The translations under genes were made by a program, and so were the position numbers. From an uncultured Oscillibacter sp. (GTDB lineage Bacteria > Bacillota > Clostridia > Oscillospirales > Oscillospiraceae): DNA of 8,934 nt. Below, piece by piece: positions 1 to 6,437 of the stretch (its first letter is position 1; each line of letters begins with the position of its first letter). The stretch spans positions 46,971 through 55,904 of the forward strand of contig CAJTSM010000005.1 in the NCBI GenBank assembly GCA_910578935.1. Direction: 5' to 3'. Below the pieces are notes generated by a model, which was given only the letters and a program-made list of their open reading frames with translations, made no database searches and was not told the DNA's origin.

Positions 1-1059
1 GGCGTATACTTCGACGTGCCCCTGGACATGAACTATGAGGACCCTTATCAGGACCTGGTGATCCACCAGGAAAAGGGCTACCGCCTCCTCAGCGGGGACG
101 ACGCCATGCAGGTCCTGCGCTACCGCCACGACAACAACCTGAAGCACGGCTACGCCGAGGGGGACCTGGGCCGCATCAAGACCCAGCAGGCCTTCCTGAA
201 AGCCATGGTGGAACAGGTCCTGAAGCCCAAAAACATGACCAAGGCCGGGCCTCTCATCGAGGCGTTCAACAAGAATGTGGAGACAGACCTGAGTTTCCAG
301 AATATCCTGTGGTTCGCCAAATCGGCGGTGCTGGGCGGGTTGAAGATGGAGGACGTGAACTTCGTCACCATGCCCAACACAGGAAAATACGCCTACAGCC
401 GCAGCGTGGACAAAATGACAAACGGCAGGCAGAGGAATCAGTCCTACGTGGTCCCCAACGCCAGGCAGCTGCTGGACCTGGTGAACAATGAACTCAGCCC
501 CTTCACCGAGGTCTTCACCATGAAGGACCTGGATATCATGTCCGTCAACGCCGACGGGTCTGTCAGCTCTTCCACGGGCTATGTGGAGGATAAACAGGCG
601 GCCCTCCCGCCCCCCAGTCCGGAGCCGGAGGTGGAAGAGCCTACGGTAGATGAGAACGGCTACCCCATCGACCCGGAGACGGGTTTGCCTATCACTGTGG
701 ACCCGGAAACCGGGGAGCCCATTGTTCCCATTGACCCGGAAACCGGAGAGCCGTTGGTCATCGGGCCGCCGGACACGGCGGAATCCGGCGAGGGCAGCGG
801 CACGGGGTCTGGAACTGCGGGCGGGAACCCCTCCTCTGGAAGCTCCACCCCCTCCGGCCCGGCCTCCGGCGGTACGGCGGCGCCTCCCGCTCCGGAGACG
901 CCCGGCGGCGCCCAGCCGCCCGCGCCGCAGGACCCCGCCCCTGCAAATCCGGAGACAACTCCTCCTCTGGAGCCCGTTCCGGCCCCGGAGGTTCCGGCAG
1001 ATCCCCAGTTACCGGCGGACCCCGGCTTCACCCTGATCGGGCCGGACCCCGCGGCTTAA
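1..1059 (+). CDS. LCP (LytR-CpsA-Psr) family protein, 3' part
   Basis: The reading frame is open from the first base, so the gene starts upstream and only its last 352 residues are visible. Residues 1-65 match the end of an LCP catalytic domain: a GVYFDVP / MNYEDP start, then an RYR motif at 40-42 and GDLGRIKTQQ at about 54-63, whose arginines bind the polyprenyl-phosphate headgroup in this family. LCP enzymes are membrane-anchored extracytoplasmic ligases that attach teichoic acids or other glycopolymers to peptidoglycan. Residues about 66-195 complete the domain. The last ~155 residues are an unusual low-complexity tail: an acidic stretch, three DPETG units, then Gly/Ser/Pro/Ala-rich sequence to the end, probably a wall-spanning or disordered extension. 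rsfS follows after 43 nt with no terminator between, so the two are probably co-transcribed. The family is clear; the attached polymer cannot be told. Confidence 0.9.
   Translation, partial: GVYFDVPLDMNYEDPYQDLVIHQEKGYRLLSGDDAMQVLRYRHDNNLKHGYAEGDLGRIKTQQAFLKAMVEQVLKPKNMTKAGPLIEAFNKNVETDLSFQNILWFAKSAVLGGLKMEDVNFVTMPNTGKYAYSRSVDKMTNGRQRNQSYVVPNARQLLDLVNNELSPFTEVFTMKDLDIMSVNADGSVSSSTGYVEDKQAALPPPSPEPEVEEPTVDENGYPIDPETGLPITVDPETGEPIVPIDPETGEPLVIGPPDTAESGEGSGTGSGTAGGNPSSGSSTPSGPASGGTAAPPAPETPGGAQPPAPQDPAPANPETTPPLEPVPAPEVPADPQLPADPGFTLIGPDPAA
664..765 (+). repeat. DPETG coding repeat in the LCP tail
   Basis: Three copies of a roughly 10-11 residue unit with core DPETG followed by LP or EP start at 670, 700 and 733 (spacings of 30 and 33 bases). 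The copies are similar but not identical at the DNA level, differing mainly at third codon positions, so this is an older or selected repeat. It marks the switch from the folded LCP domain to the Pro/Gly/Ser tail. Confidence 0.75.
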
Positions 1060-1102
1060 ACGCGTAAGAGCCACCATTCACATAGTTTCAGGAAAGAGAG
1101 GA

Positions 1103-1471
1103 ATGTCTATGACACCGAAAGAGCTGGCCATTATTGCCGCCAAGGCCCTGGACGAGAAGAAGGGTAAGGAGATCAGCGCCATTGAGATCACGGACCTGAC
1201 CACTCTGGCGGACTATTTTGTCATCGCTACCGGCGGGTCCAATACCCAGATCAACGCCCTGTGCGACGCGGTGGAAAAGGCCATGAAGGAACAGGCCGGG
1301 GAGGCGCCCCTTCACCGGGAGGGCCACCGGGACGGCACCTGGGTGCTGTTGGATTACGGCTGTGTGGCGGTCCATGTATTTTCCCAGGAGGCCCGGGAGT
1401 TCTACGACCTGGAGCGCCTCTGGTCCGACGGGAAGCCCCTGGACCTTGGCGGTGTACTGACCGCTGATTGA
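1103..1471 (+). CDS. rsfS: Ribosome silencing factor RsfS (YbeB/Iojap family)
   Basis: A 122-residue protein, the usual length for RsfS. The family binds ribosomal protein L14 (uL14) on the large subunit and blocks subunit joining, lowering translation when nutrients are scarce; it is cytoplasmic. Family signatures are visible: DLTTLADYFVIATGGSNTQ at 31-49, GTWVLLDYGCVAVHVF at 78-93 and REFYDLERLW at 98-107. Two in-frame ATGs (1103 and 1109) lie close together after a purine-rich ribosome binding region (AGGAAAGAGAGG, 1090-1101). The first has an AGGAAAG at 6 nt; the second has AGAGG at 7 nt. Either start fits, differing by two residues. It follows the LCP gene by 43 nt, a neighbour order common in Clostridia, and is closed by a terminator 20 nt after its stop codon. 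Confidence 0.96.
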   Translation: MSMTPKELAIIAAKALDEKKGKEISAIEITDLTTLADYFVIATGGSNTQINALCDAVEKAMKEQAGEAPLHREGHRDGTWVLLDYGCVAVHVFSQEAREFYDLERLWSDGKPLDLGGVLTAD

Positions 1472-1490
1472 ACGCGATGCAAACAAACAA

Positions 1491-1520
1491 GAGGGAGGCC
1501 AAGGCCTCCCTCCTGTTGTT
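1491..1520. terminator. Bidirectional intrinsic terminator between rsfS and the hybrid kinase
   Basis: There is a perfect 10-bp inverted repeat (1491-1500 with 1503-1512, GAGGGAGGCC arm) around a two-base centre; in RNA it would open to a 4-base loop. On the plus strand it is followed by CTGTTGTT, 20 nt after the rsfS stop. On the minus strand it is followed by CTTGTTTGTTTG, about 140 nt after the hybrid kinase stop. The U-rich flank on both sides fits a shared terminator for the two convergent genes. Apart from this hairpin, nothing else is evident in 1472-1654. Confidence 0.85.
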
Positions 1521-1654
1521 ATAGAATGTGTGTTCAAGATCCCGAGACGCTGCTTGAACAGTCTTTGCGGGGAGAAACGGGCGCCGTTCATTTCCGGCCA
1601 GCCCCAAAAGTTCCGCCTGGAAAAATTCCCGCCTTTCCGGCAATGAATGCGGTT

Positions 1655-4600
1655 CTACTGCTGAAGGATTTTTTCCAGGGTTTCCAGCAGGTTTTCGATG
1701 TTGATGGGCTTGGAGATGTGACCGTTCATACCGCATTTGAGGGCATTCTGCTTGTCTTCCTCAAAGGCGTTGGCCGTCATGGCCAAGATCGGAATATCAC
1801 GAAGAGCGGTTGATTCCAGGGCCCGGATGGCCCGTGTGGCTTCATAGCCGTTCATGACGGGCATCTGGACATCCATCAATATCAGCTGATAGTATCCCGG
1901 TTCCGATTGCTTCAGCATATCCAGGGCAATTTGCCCGTTTTCTGCGATCTCCACAGTGAAACCCGCCTCTTCCAAAATAACCTGGGCAATCTCCTGGTTC
2001 AGTTCATTGTCCTCCGCCAGGAGGATGCGGCCCGCGATGACCACCGGCGGGATGGAACCGGCTTCCTTTGCCGCGGTTTCCTCCGCGCCCACGATGGACA
2101 GCAGGCAGTCCCGCAGTTCGGAGAGGAACAGGGGTTTGCCGCAGAAGGCGGTAACTCCGGCCTCCTTGGCTTCATCTTCAATGTCGGCCCAGTCATAGGC
2201 GGTGAGGACGATAATGGGCACCTCATCGCCGCACTCCTTGCGGACCCGCCGGGTGACTTCAATTCCGTTCATGTCGGGCAGCAGCCAGTCGATGATATAG
2301 ACGGAGTAATGGTCCCGCCGCATAACGGCCTGCCGGGTGCGGAGTACCGCCTCCTTGCCGGAGAGGGTCCATTCCGCCCGCATGCCGATCTGCTGAAGCA
2401 TACAGGAGACACTGTCGCAGGTGTTGAAATCGTCGTCCACCACCAGGGCGCGGCAGCCGGAGAGCTCCGGAATGGTGGTGGGCTGTTTTTCGTCGGAACA
2501 AAGGCGGAAGGTGAGGTCCACCGTGAATTCCGTCCCAGCGCCCTGACGGCTCTTGACGTGAATGGAACCGTTCATCATATCCACGATGTTCCGGGTAATG
2601 GCCATGCCCAGGCCGGTGCCCTGGATGCCGCTGGTGGTGGAGTTCCGCTCCCGCTCGAAGGGTTCGAAGATGTGGGCGACGAAGTCCTCGCTCATACCGA
2701 TGCCGGTGTCCCGGACGCTGAATTCATAGGAGGCGTGACCCGCCGGGGCGGAGGGCTTTTCCGTCACTCGGATGCTGACGATTCCCCCGGCGGGGGTGTA
2801 TTTGATGGAATTGCTCAACAGGTTCAGCAAAATTTGATTCAGCCGCAGCCGGTCACAGAGAATGTCCTCATGAATTACATCCACGGCGTCCATATACAGT
2901 TCCAGCTGTTTGGCGTGAACATCCGCCTGGACAATGCTTCGGAGGCCGTGGAGAATGTCCGGAAGGGAACAGGGCTTCTCGTCTAAGTACATCTTGCCGC
3001 TTTCAATACGGCTCATATCCAGCACGTCGTTGATCAGGCTGAGGAGATGGTTGCCGGAGGTCATGATTTTCTTGAGATAGCTCTCCACCTGCTCCCGATT
3101 GTCAATGTGGGTGGTGGCCAGGGCGGTGAAGCCGATAATCGCGTTCATGGGGGTGCGGATATCGTGAGACATGTTGGAGAGGAAAACGCTCTTGGCTCTG
3201 CTGGCCCGGTTGGCCTGGGCCAGGGCGTCTTCCAGAAGGGCTTTCTTTTCCATTTCGGAACGGGTTTCCTCATCTACGCTGCGAAACCCGATCACTACGC
3301 CCCGGCTGGATGTCCAGTCCCCGATCGGGACGGCCTTCATCTGGAAATAGCGGATCTCGCCGCCGCAGACGGTCCGGTAGCTGAGGTAATAGATGCCCCG
3401 GTATTCAAGCTCCTGGGCCAGATTGTCCCCGGTAAAGACCCGGCGGACCAAATCCCGGTCATCTACATAGACGCAGGTCTGGATATACCTCTCCATAGAC
3501 GCTTCCATGGAGAGTTCCCCGGCGAAAAGGTGATCCAAAACGCCGAAGGGGCAGGCGTGAGTACGCAGGGCGCTTCCCTGACCGCTTTCCAGATCGAAAA
3601 AACAGACCAGGTTGAAGTCTGTACTCAGGGCTTGGACCAGCTCTTGGTGGCGGCGCTCCTTTTGAAGCTGTTCCTCCCGCTCCTGCTGTTTTTGGGCGGT
3701 GCAGTCCAGCAGAAAACGCTGATAGAACAATTCGCCGTTTTCCATGATCAGCTTTACGTTGCCCATCACATGGAGAATCTTTCCGTCGGCATGACGGACC
3801 CGATATTCCACGCTGACGCTGTCCCCCGCATTTTTGAGGGACTTGATGCAGTTCAGCAGCTTTTTTCGGTCCCCCTCCATTACGGAGGTGGCAATGGTGT
3901 CGAAGCCGTCTCGAAAGAGCTCTTCCTGAGACTGGTAGCCCAGGATTTCCAGGGCGGCCCGGTTGACGCTGAGGATCCGGGACCCATCCAGACTGTGGCA
4001 GAGCACGCCGCAGTCCATCGTGGTAAACAGGGTTTCCAGGGCCTGGTTTTCCCGGCGCAGTTCTTCCTCATAGGCCCGCTCTTTCGTTACGTCGATCCCT
4101 ACGCCTACAGTGCCCATGACGCTGCCGTCCAGGTCGTACAGCGGGGACTTGTAGGTGGTCAGCAGGCGGGTTCCCTCGCCGGTTTGGATGGTTTCCTCCG
4201 CCACGCAGGTCTGCTTTGTCTCCATGACGATCCGCTCGGATTCGATGCAGGCGGGGTCGTCCCGCTCCACGTCCCAGATATAGGCGTGCCGCCGGCCCTG
4301 GACCTGCGTTTTGGTCTTGTTCACCGTCTGGCAAAAGCTGTCGTTGACTTTCTCGTGGATGCCGTCCTGCGTTTTATACCAGACCAGGTTGGGGACGCTG
4401 TTGATAGCGGCCTCTAAATACTGGCGGGATTCCCAGAGGTCCTTCTCCTGGCGGAAGGTCCGCTGCCACCGCTGGAAGCGGAAGCGCAGCTCCTCCGCGC
4501 CCATAGGCAGAGCCCATGCGTCCGTCAGGAACGGGAACAGGCCCGTGAGGTCCGTGCCCCGCTCGGCCAGAACAATAAGCTCCGCTTTGCCGCCCGACAG

Positions 4601-4798
4601 AGTCCGGACCGCTTCGGCGGCGTCCAATCCCGTGAGGTCGGCGAAGATGGCGCCGGCCTGGGCGGCCAGGGAGGCATCCGGCTCTTCGCTCTCCAGGAAG
4701 GTGTGGGTATATTGATCCAAGGGGGCGGTTTCTTTGAGAGGTGTGAAAAGATCCCACCGGCGGCCGACGAAATAGAGCCGCAGATGACAATGATACAT
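1655..4798 (-). CDS. Soluble hybrid sensor histidine kinase / response regulator
   Basis: 1047 residues with no transmembrane segment, so a cytoplasmic sensor. Order: receiver-like N-terminal region with no phospho-site (1-115); PAS-like regions at about 126-247, 252-370 and 390-510; a short coiled linker; HisKA with phospho-acceptor H545 in SNMSHDIRTPMN; HATPase with N659/N663 (N box), D697-TGIG, FEPFER 711-716 and GTGLGMA from 727; receiver 1 (acidic D788-D790, phospho-site D837, T866, K888); receiver 2 (E929/D930, phospho-site D976, T1008, K1030). Both receivers look competent, but there is no HPt domain, so relay would need a separate HPt protein or direct D-to-H exchange. The start is set by GGAGGAG (4806-4812) 7 nt upstream of the ATG. 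A strong promoter lies upstream and terminators lie on both sides, so it appears monocistronic with no partner regulator beside it. The signal is unknown; PAS domains suggest a small ligand or redox cue. The domain plan resembles a kinase type common in gut Clostridia. Confidence 0.95.
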   Translation of the reverse strand: MYHCHLRLYFVGRRWDLFTPLKETAPLDQYTHTFLESEEPDASLAAQAGAIFADLTGLDAAEAVRTLSGGKAELIVLAERGTDLTGLFPFLTDAWALPMGAEELRFRFQRWQRTFRQEKDLWESRQYLEAAINSVPNLVWYKTQDGIHEKVNDSFCQTVNKTKTQVQGRRHAYIWDVERDDPACIESERIVMETKQTCVAEETIQTGEGTRLLTTYKSPLYDLDGSVMGTVGVGIDVTKERAYEEELRRENQALETLFTTMDCGVLCHSLDGSRILSVNRAALEILGYQSQEELFRDGFDTIATSVMEGDRKKLLNCIKSLKNAGDSVSVEYRVRHADGKILHVMGNVKLIMENGELFYQRFLLDCTAQKQQEREEQLQKERRHQELVQALSTDFNLVCFFDLESGQGSALRTHACPFGVLDHLFAGELSMEASMERYIQTCVYVDDRDLVRRVFTGDNLAQELEYRGIYYLSYRTVCGGEIRYFQMKAVPIGDWTSSRGVVIGFRSVDEETRSEMEKKALLEDALAQANRASRAKSVFLSNMSHDIRTPMNAIIGFTALATTHIDNREQVESYLKKIMTSGNHLLSLINDVLDMSRIESGKMYLDEKPCSLPDILHGLRSIVQADVHAKQLELYMDAVDVIHEDILCDRLRLNQILLNLLSNSIKYTPAGGIVSIRVTEKPSAPAGHASYEFSVRDTGIGMSEDFVAHIFEPFERERNSTTSGIQGTGLGMAITRNIVDMMNGSIHVKSRQGAGTEFTVDLTFRLCSDEKQPTTIPELSGCRALVVDDDFNTCDSVSCMLQQIGMRAEWTLSGKEAVLRTRQAVMRRDHYSVYIIDWLLPDMNGIEVTRRVRKECGDEVPIIVLTAYDWADIEDEAKEAGVTAFCGKPLFLSELRDCLLSIVGAEETAAKEAGSIPPVVIAGRILLAEDNELNQEIAQVILEEAGFTVEIAENGQIALDMLKQSEPGYYQLILMDVQMPVMNGYEATRAIRALESTALRDIPILAMTANAFEEDKQNALKCGMNGHISKPINIENLLETLEKILQQ

Positions 4799-4874
4799 AG
4801 GTGTTCTCCTCCATAAGGCTGAGCGAGCAAAGCGGGTGGGTGGGGGCGGCCCGCCGAAGTTTTCTCAATTCTAT

Positions 4875-4903
4875 ATTTTAGCGGTAAAAGAACCCGGTGT
4901 CAA
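4875..4903 (-). promoter_or_regulatory. Sigma-A-type promoter of the hybrid kinase gene
   Basis: Read on the minus strand, a perfect TTGACA (4898-4903) is followed by 17 bases and TAAAAT (4875-4880), five of six matches to TATAAT. The start of transcription should fall near 4868, leaving a leader of about 70 nt before the ATG at 4798. The leader holds a GC-rich inverted repeat (4845-4855) and a C-rich stretch. Confidence 0.8.
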
Positions 4904-4921
4904 CTATGGGGAGGGCTTCTG

Positions 4922-4964
4922 GGGAAAAAGAATCAGGCGCGGGGCCGAAAAGCCGCGCGCCTGA
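4922..4964 (-). terminator. Intrinsic terminator after the small minus-strand gene
   Basis: A 9-bp perfect stem (4933-4941 with 4956-4964, TCAGGCGCG arm) is extended by an inner GGC/GCC pairing after one mismatch. On the minus strand it is followed by TTCTTTTTCCCC. It begins 12 nt after the stop codon of the small gene and ends 18 nt before the -35 of the hybrid kinase promoter, so it insulates the two. Confidence 0.85.
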
Positions 4965-4976
4965 CACCAAAGGACG

Positions 4977-5222
4977 TTACACACTGAAGTTCAACTGCCG
5001 GTAATAACCGTCGTAAACCCGGGAAATGGCCTGATCCGCCACGGCGGGCCGCTCCGGTCCGTAAACCAGGCGCCCAATTTTATAGCGCACGCCGTTGACC
5101 CAAACCGACTCCCCGGCGGTATGCCCGCCAAATTTGGTCATCCAGGTCAGTGCTTCCCTCACTGTGCAGCCCTGACGAAGACGTCCCTGCTCGTCCCAAA
5201 GCGGATCATAACCCAATTCCAT
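4977..5222 (-). CDS. Small hypothetical protein (about 81 aa)
   Basis: I do not recognise this protein. From the chosen ATG it has 81 residues, no signal peptide or membrane segment, and is rich in Tyr, Trp and Arg. Landmarks: YDPLWDEQGRL at 5-15, an REALTWM helix-like stretch, VWVNGVRYKIGRLVYGP, and a C-terminal Tyr-rich end (YDGYYRQLNFSV). Start choice: the open frame extends to 5339, but a promoter with its -10 at 5267-5272 puts the transcript start near 5260, excluding that long form. The remaining ATGs are 5240 (87 aa, no ribosome binding site visible) and 5222 (81 aa, GGAGG at 5234-5238 with a rather long 11-nt gap). I chose 5222, with 5240 possible. Its own promoter and terminator make it a free-standing unit, which supports it being a real gene. 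Confidence 0.7.
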   Translation of the reverse strand: MELGYDPLWDEQGRLRQGCTVREALTWMTKFGGHTAGESVWVNGVRYKIGRLVYGPERPAVADQAISRVYDGYYRQLNFSV

Positions 5223-5266
5223 ATCTTCCGTGTCCTCCATTCGTGTTAATCCAATGACCGCTACAT

Positions 5267-5295
5267 ATTGTAGCCGACTCCCCCGGTAAAAGCAA
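5267..5295 (-). promoter_or_regulatory. Promoter of the small hypothetical gene
   Basis: On the minus strand, TTGCTT (5290-5295) is followed by exactly 17 bases and TACAAT (5267-5272), five of six matches to the -10 consensus; the -35 matches only the TTG half. Transcription would start near 5260, giving a leader of about 20-40 nt, which argues for the short forms of the gene downstream. Confidence 0.6.
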
Positions 5296-5342
5296 TGACG
5301 GAAGTGGAGAAAAAAGGGAGGGATATTCGTGAAAATCATGGC

Positions 5343-5370
5343 TTGACAAATGGTGGAAAAGGGGTATCCC
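5343..5370 (+). promoter_or_regulatory. Possible plus-strand promoter in the vanY 3' flank
   Basis: A perfect TTGACA (5343-5348) is followed by 16 bases and TATCCC (5365-5370), only three of six matches to TATAAT. Transcription would start near 5377. No plus-strand protein gene follows; instead a strong plus-strand terminator lies about 20-50 nt further on. The weak -10 makes this tentative. Confidence 0.3.
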
Positions 5371-5393
5371 TTGCAAGGTGGGAGACAGCGCCG

Positions 5394-5431
5394 GCGAGAG
5401 GCTGCCCCAAGAGGCGGCCTCCCGCTTTTTT
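5394..5431 (+). terminator. Strong plus-strand intrinsic terminator facing the vanY 3' end
   Basis: Bases 5394-5406 and 5413-5425 form a 13-position stem with one A-C mismatch and one U-G wobble around the loop CCAAGA, followed by TTTTTT (5426-5431). The T-run ends one base before the vanY stop codon on the opposite strand. On the minus strand the same hairpin has no U-run after it, so it is not a normal terminator for vanY. No plus-strand protein gene that it would serve is visible. Confidence 0.75.
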
Positions 5432-5432
5432 C

Positions 5433-6356
5433 TCAGCATGCCTCTAGATATTCCTCCAGACAGAGGCCCCGGCGCATGATCTCCCCGGCGGCCTCCTCTC
5501 CCACATAGCGGTAGTGCCAGGGCTCGTAGCCGATGCCGGTGAGTTCACTCTTGTCGTTGGGATAGCGGAGGATGAAGCCGTATTCGGCGCAGTGCTCCAT
5601 CAGCCATTGCTGTACCGCCGTCTCCTCCTGGCCGTTATCCAGGGACTGATAGGACTTGTCCACAATGTCCACCGCCAGCCCCGCCTGATGCTCGCTGGTG
5701 CCGGGACGGGCCACCCAGACGGCGGCCTGTTCCTCCGCCTCCTGCAAGGAAGAAGAGGAGGAAAGGCAGGACTGGACCTTGGCTTCAAAGAGTTCCTCCT
5801 GTTTCTCCTGCGTCCGGTAGGAAGAGCAGATGGTGGGTCGCAGTCCCTCCGCCCGGCAGGCGTCCATCATCCGCTGGAGGGCCGGGTAAGCCCGCTGGTC
5901 GATGGAGTGCCCATTGACCAATTGGGTGAACGCCGGAACCCGGAAGTCCGCCGGCAGAGGGTGGTCTTTGTTGACCAGAATCAGGTTCCAGCCGTCCTTG
6001 GAGGCTGTGCCCTCCTCCCTGCCGGAGGCGGGCTCGTTCTCCCCGCCGGGAATCACCGCTCCGGGGACGGCCAGAACGCGGACGGGTTCGCCGCCCCCGC
6101 TCCCCGCCGCGGCTTGGGCGGCCTTGTTTCCCGCCGCCTCGGCCCGGCCCAGCAGGAAGCCGGTGGCGAACAGCATCAGCCCTGTCAGCGCCAGCAGCGG
6201 CAGAGGGGACCGCCGTTTCCTCCGCCGGGCCCGGGAGGGCGCAAGGCGGCGGGGTCTGGAAACCGCAGGGGTATCCCACTGGGCGGGGGCGGCGGCGTAA
6301 TACTCCCGGTTTGGAAGAGGAAACTCATGTACCACGCAGGAATGAGAGAGGGACAT
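5433..6356 (-). CDS. VanY-type D-alanyl-D-alanine carboxypeptidase (peptidase M15)
   Basis: 307 residues. Residues 1-50 are a polar, Arg-rich cytoplasmic segment (RARRRKRR at 42-49), then one hydrophobic segment (51-70) with no lipobox or clear cleavage site, so a type II membrane anchor. A low-complexity linker (about 71-120) leads to the M15B domain (about 123-307), which removes the terminal D-Ala from peptidoglycan stem peptides. Motifs: SSYRTQEKQEELF at 178-190; PGTSEHQAGLAVDI at 218-231 giving zinc ligands H223 and D230; and GYEPWHYRYVG at 276-286 giving catalytic E278 and zinc ligand H281. All key residues are present. A serine run at 199-203 lies in a loop just before the zinc motif. 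The start has AAAGGAG (6365-6371) 8 nt upstream. It follows the unrecognised membrane protein by 81 nt in a cluster with a two-component system, as VanY enzymes often do; there is no vanHAX, so vancomycin resistance should not be inferred. Confidence 0.93.
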   Translation of the reverse strand: MSLSHSCVVHEFPLPNREYYAAAPAQWDTPAVSRPRRLAPSRARRRKRRSPLPLLALTGLMLFATGFLLGRAEAAGNKAAQAAAGSGGGEPVRVLAVPGAVIPGGENEPASGREEGTASKDGWNLILVNKDHPLPADFRVPAFTQLVNGHSIDQRAYPALQRMMDACRAEGLRPTICSSYRTQEKQEELFEAKVQSCLSSSSSLQEAEEQAAVWVARPGTSEHQAGLAVDIVDKSYQSLDNGQEETAVQQWLMEHCAEYGFILRYPNDKSELTGIGYEPWHYRYVGEEAAGEIMRRGLCLEEYLEAC

Positions 6357-6437
6357 GGAAACAGCTCCTTTATTCTTGAACTGCCTCTATCATAAGGCAT
6401 GTCCCCGTCGAAACCGAAACATTCCTGCATCAAAGCT

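Noticed and set aside
3047..4417. Long plus-strand open frame (456 codons) opposite the hybrid kinase
   Set aside because: It is antisense to a gene with complete PAS, kinase and receiver motifs. Its protein is low-complexity-like with no recognisable domain and no ribosome binding site; long antisense frames are expected in high-GC genes. The same applies to 1907-2986.
5223..5339. N-terminal extension of the small hypothetical gene up to the ATG at 5339
   Set aside because: The promoter with -10 at 5267-5272 lies inside this extension, and no ribosome binding site precedes 5339; the extension is probably not translated.
5357..5376. Minus-strand AAGGG / CCCTT hairpin followed by TT as a vanY terminator
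   Set aside because: Only a 5-bp stem with a very short U-run; too weak to call, so how vanY transcription ends is unclear.
5433..6356. Vancomycin resistance gene call for the VanY-like peptidase
   Set aside because: Only the carboxypeptidase and a generic two-component system are present; the ligase, dehydrogenase and VanX dipeptidase genes that give resistance are absent from the window.
6389..6394. TATGAT on the minus strand as a -10 of a private vanY promoter
   Set aside because: No acceptable -35 is found 16-18 bases upstream, so it is not called; vanY may be transcribed from the upstream genes.
5514..6395. Plus-strand open frame (293 codons) opposite vanY
   Set aside because: It is antisense to a peptidase with every M15 catalytic residue present, and has no ribosome binding site or known domain.
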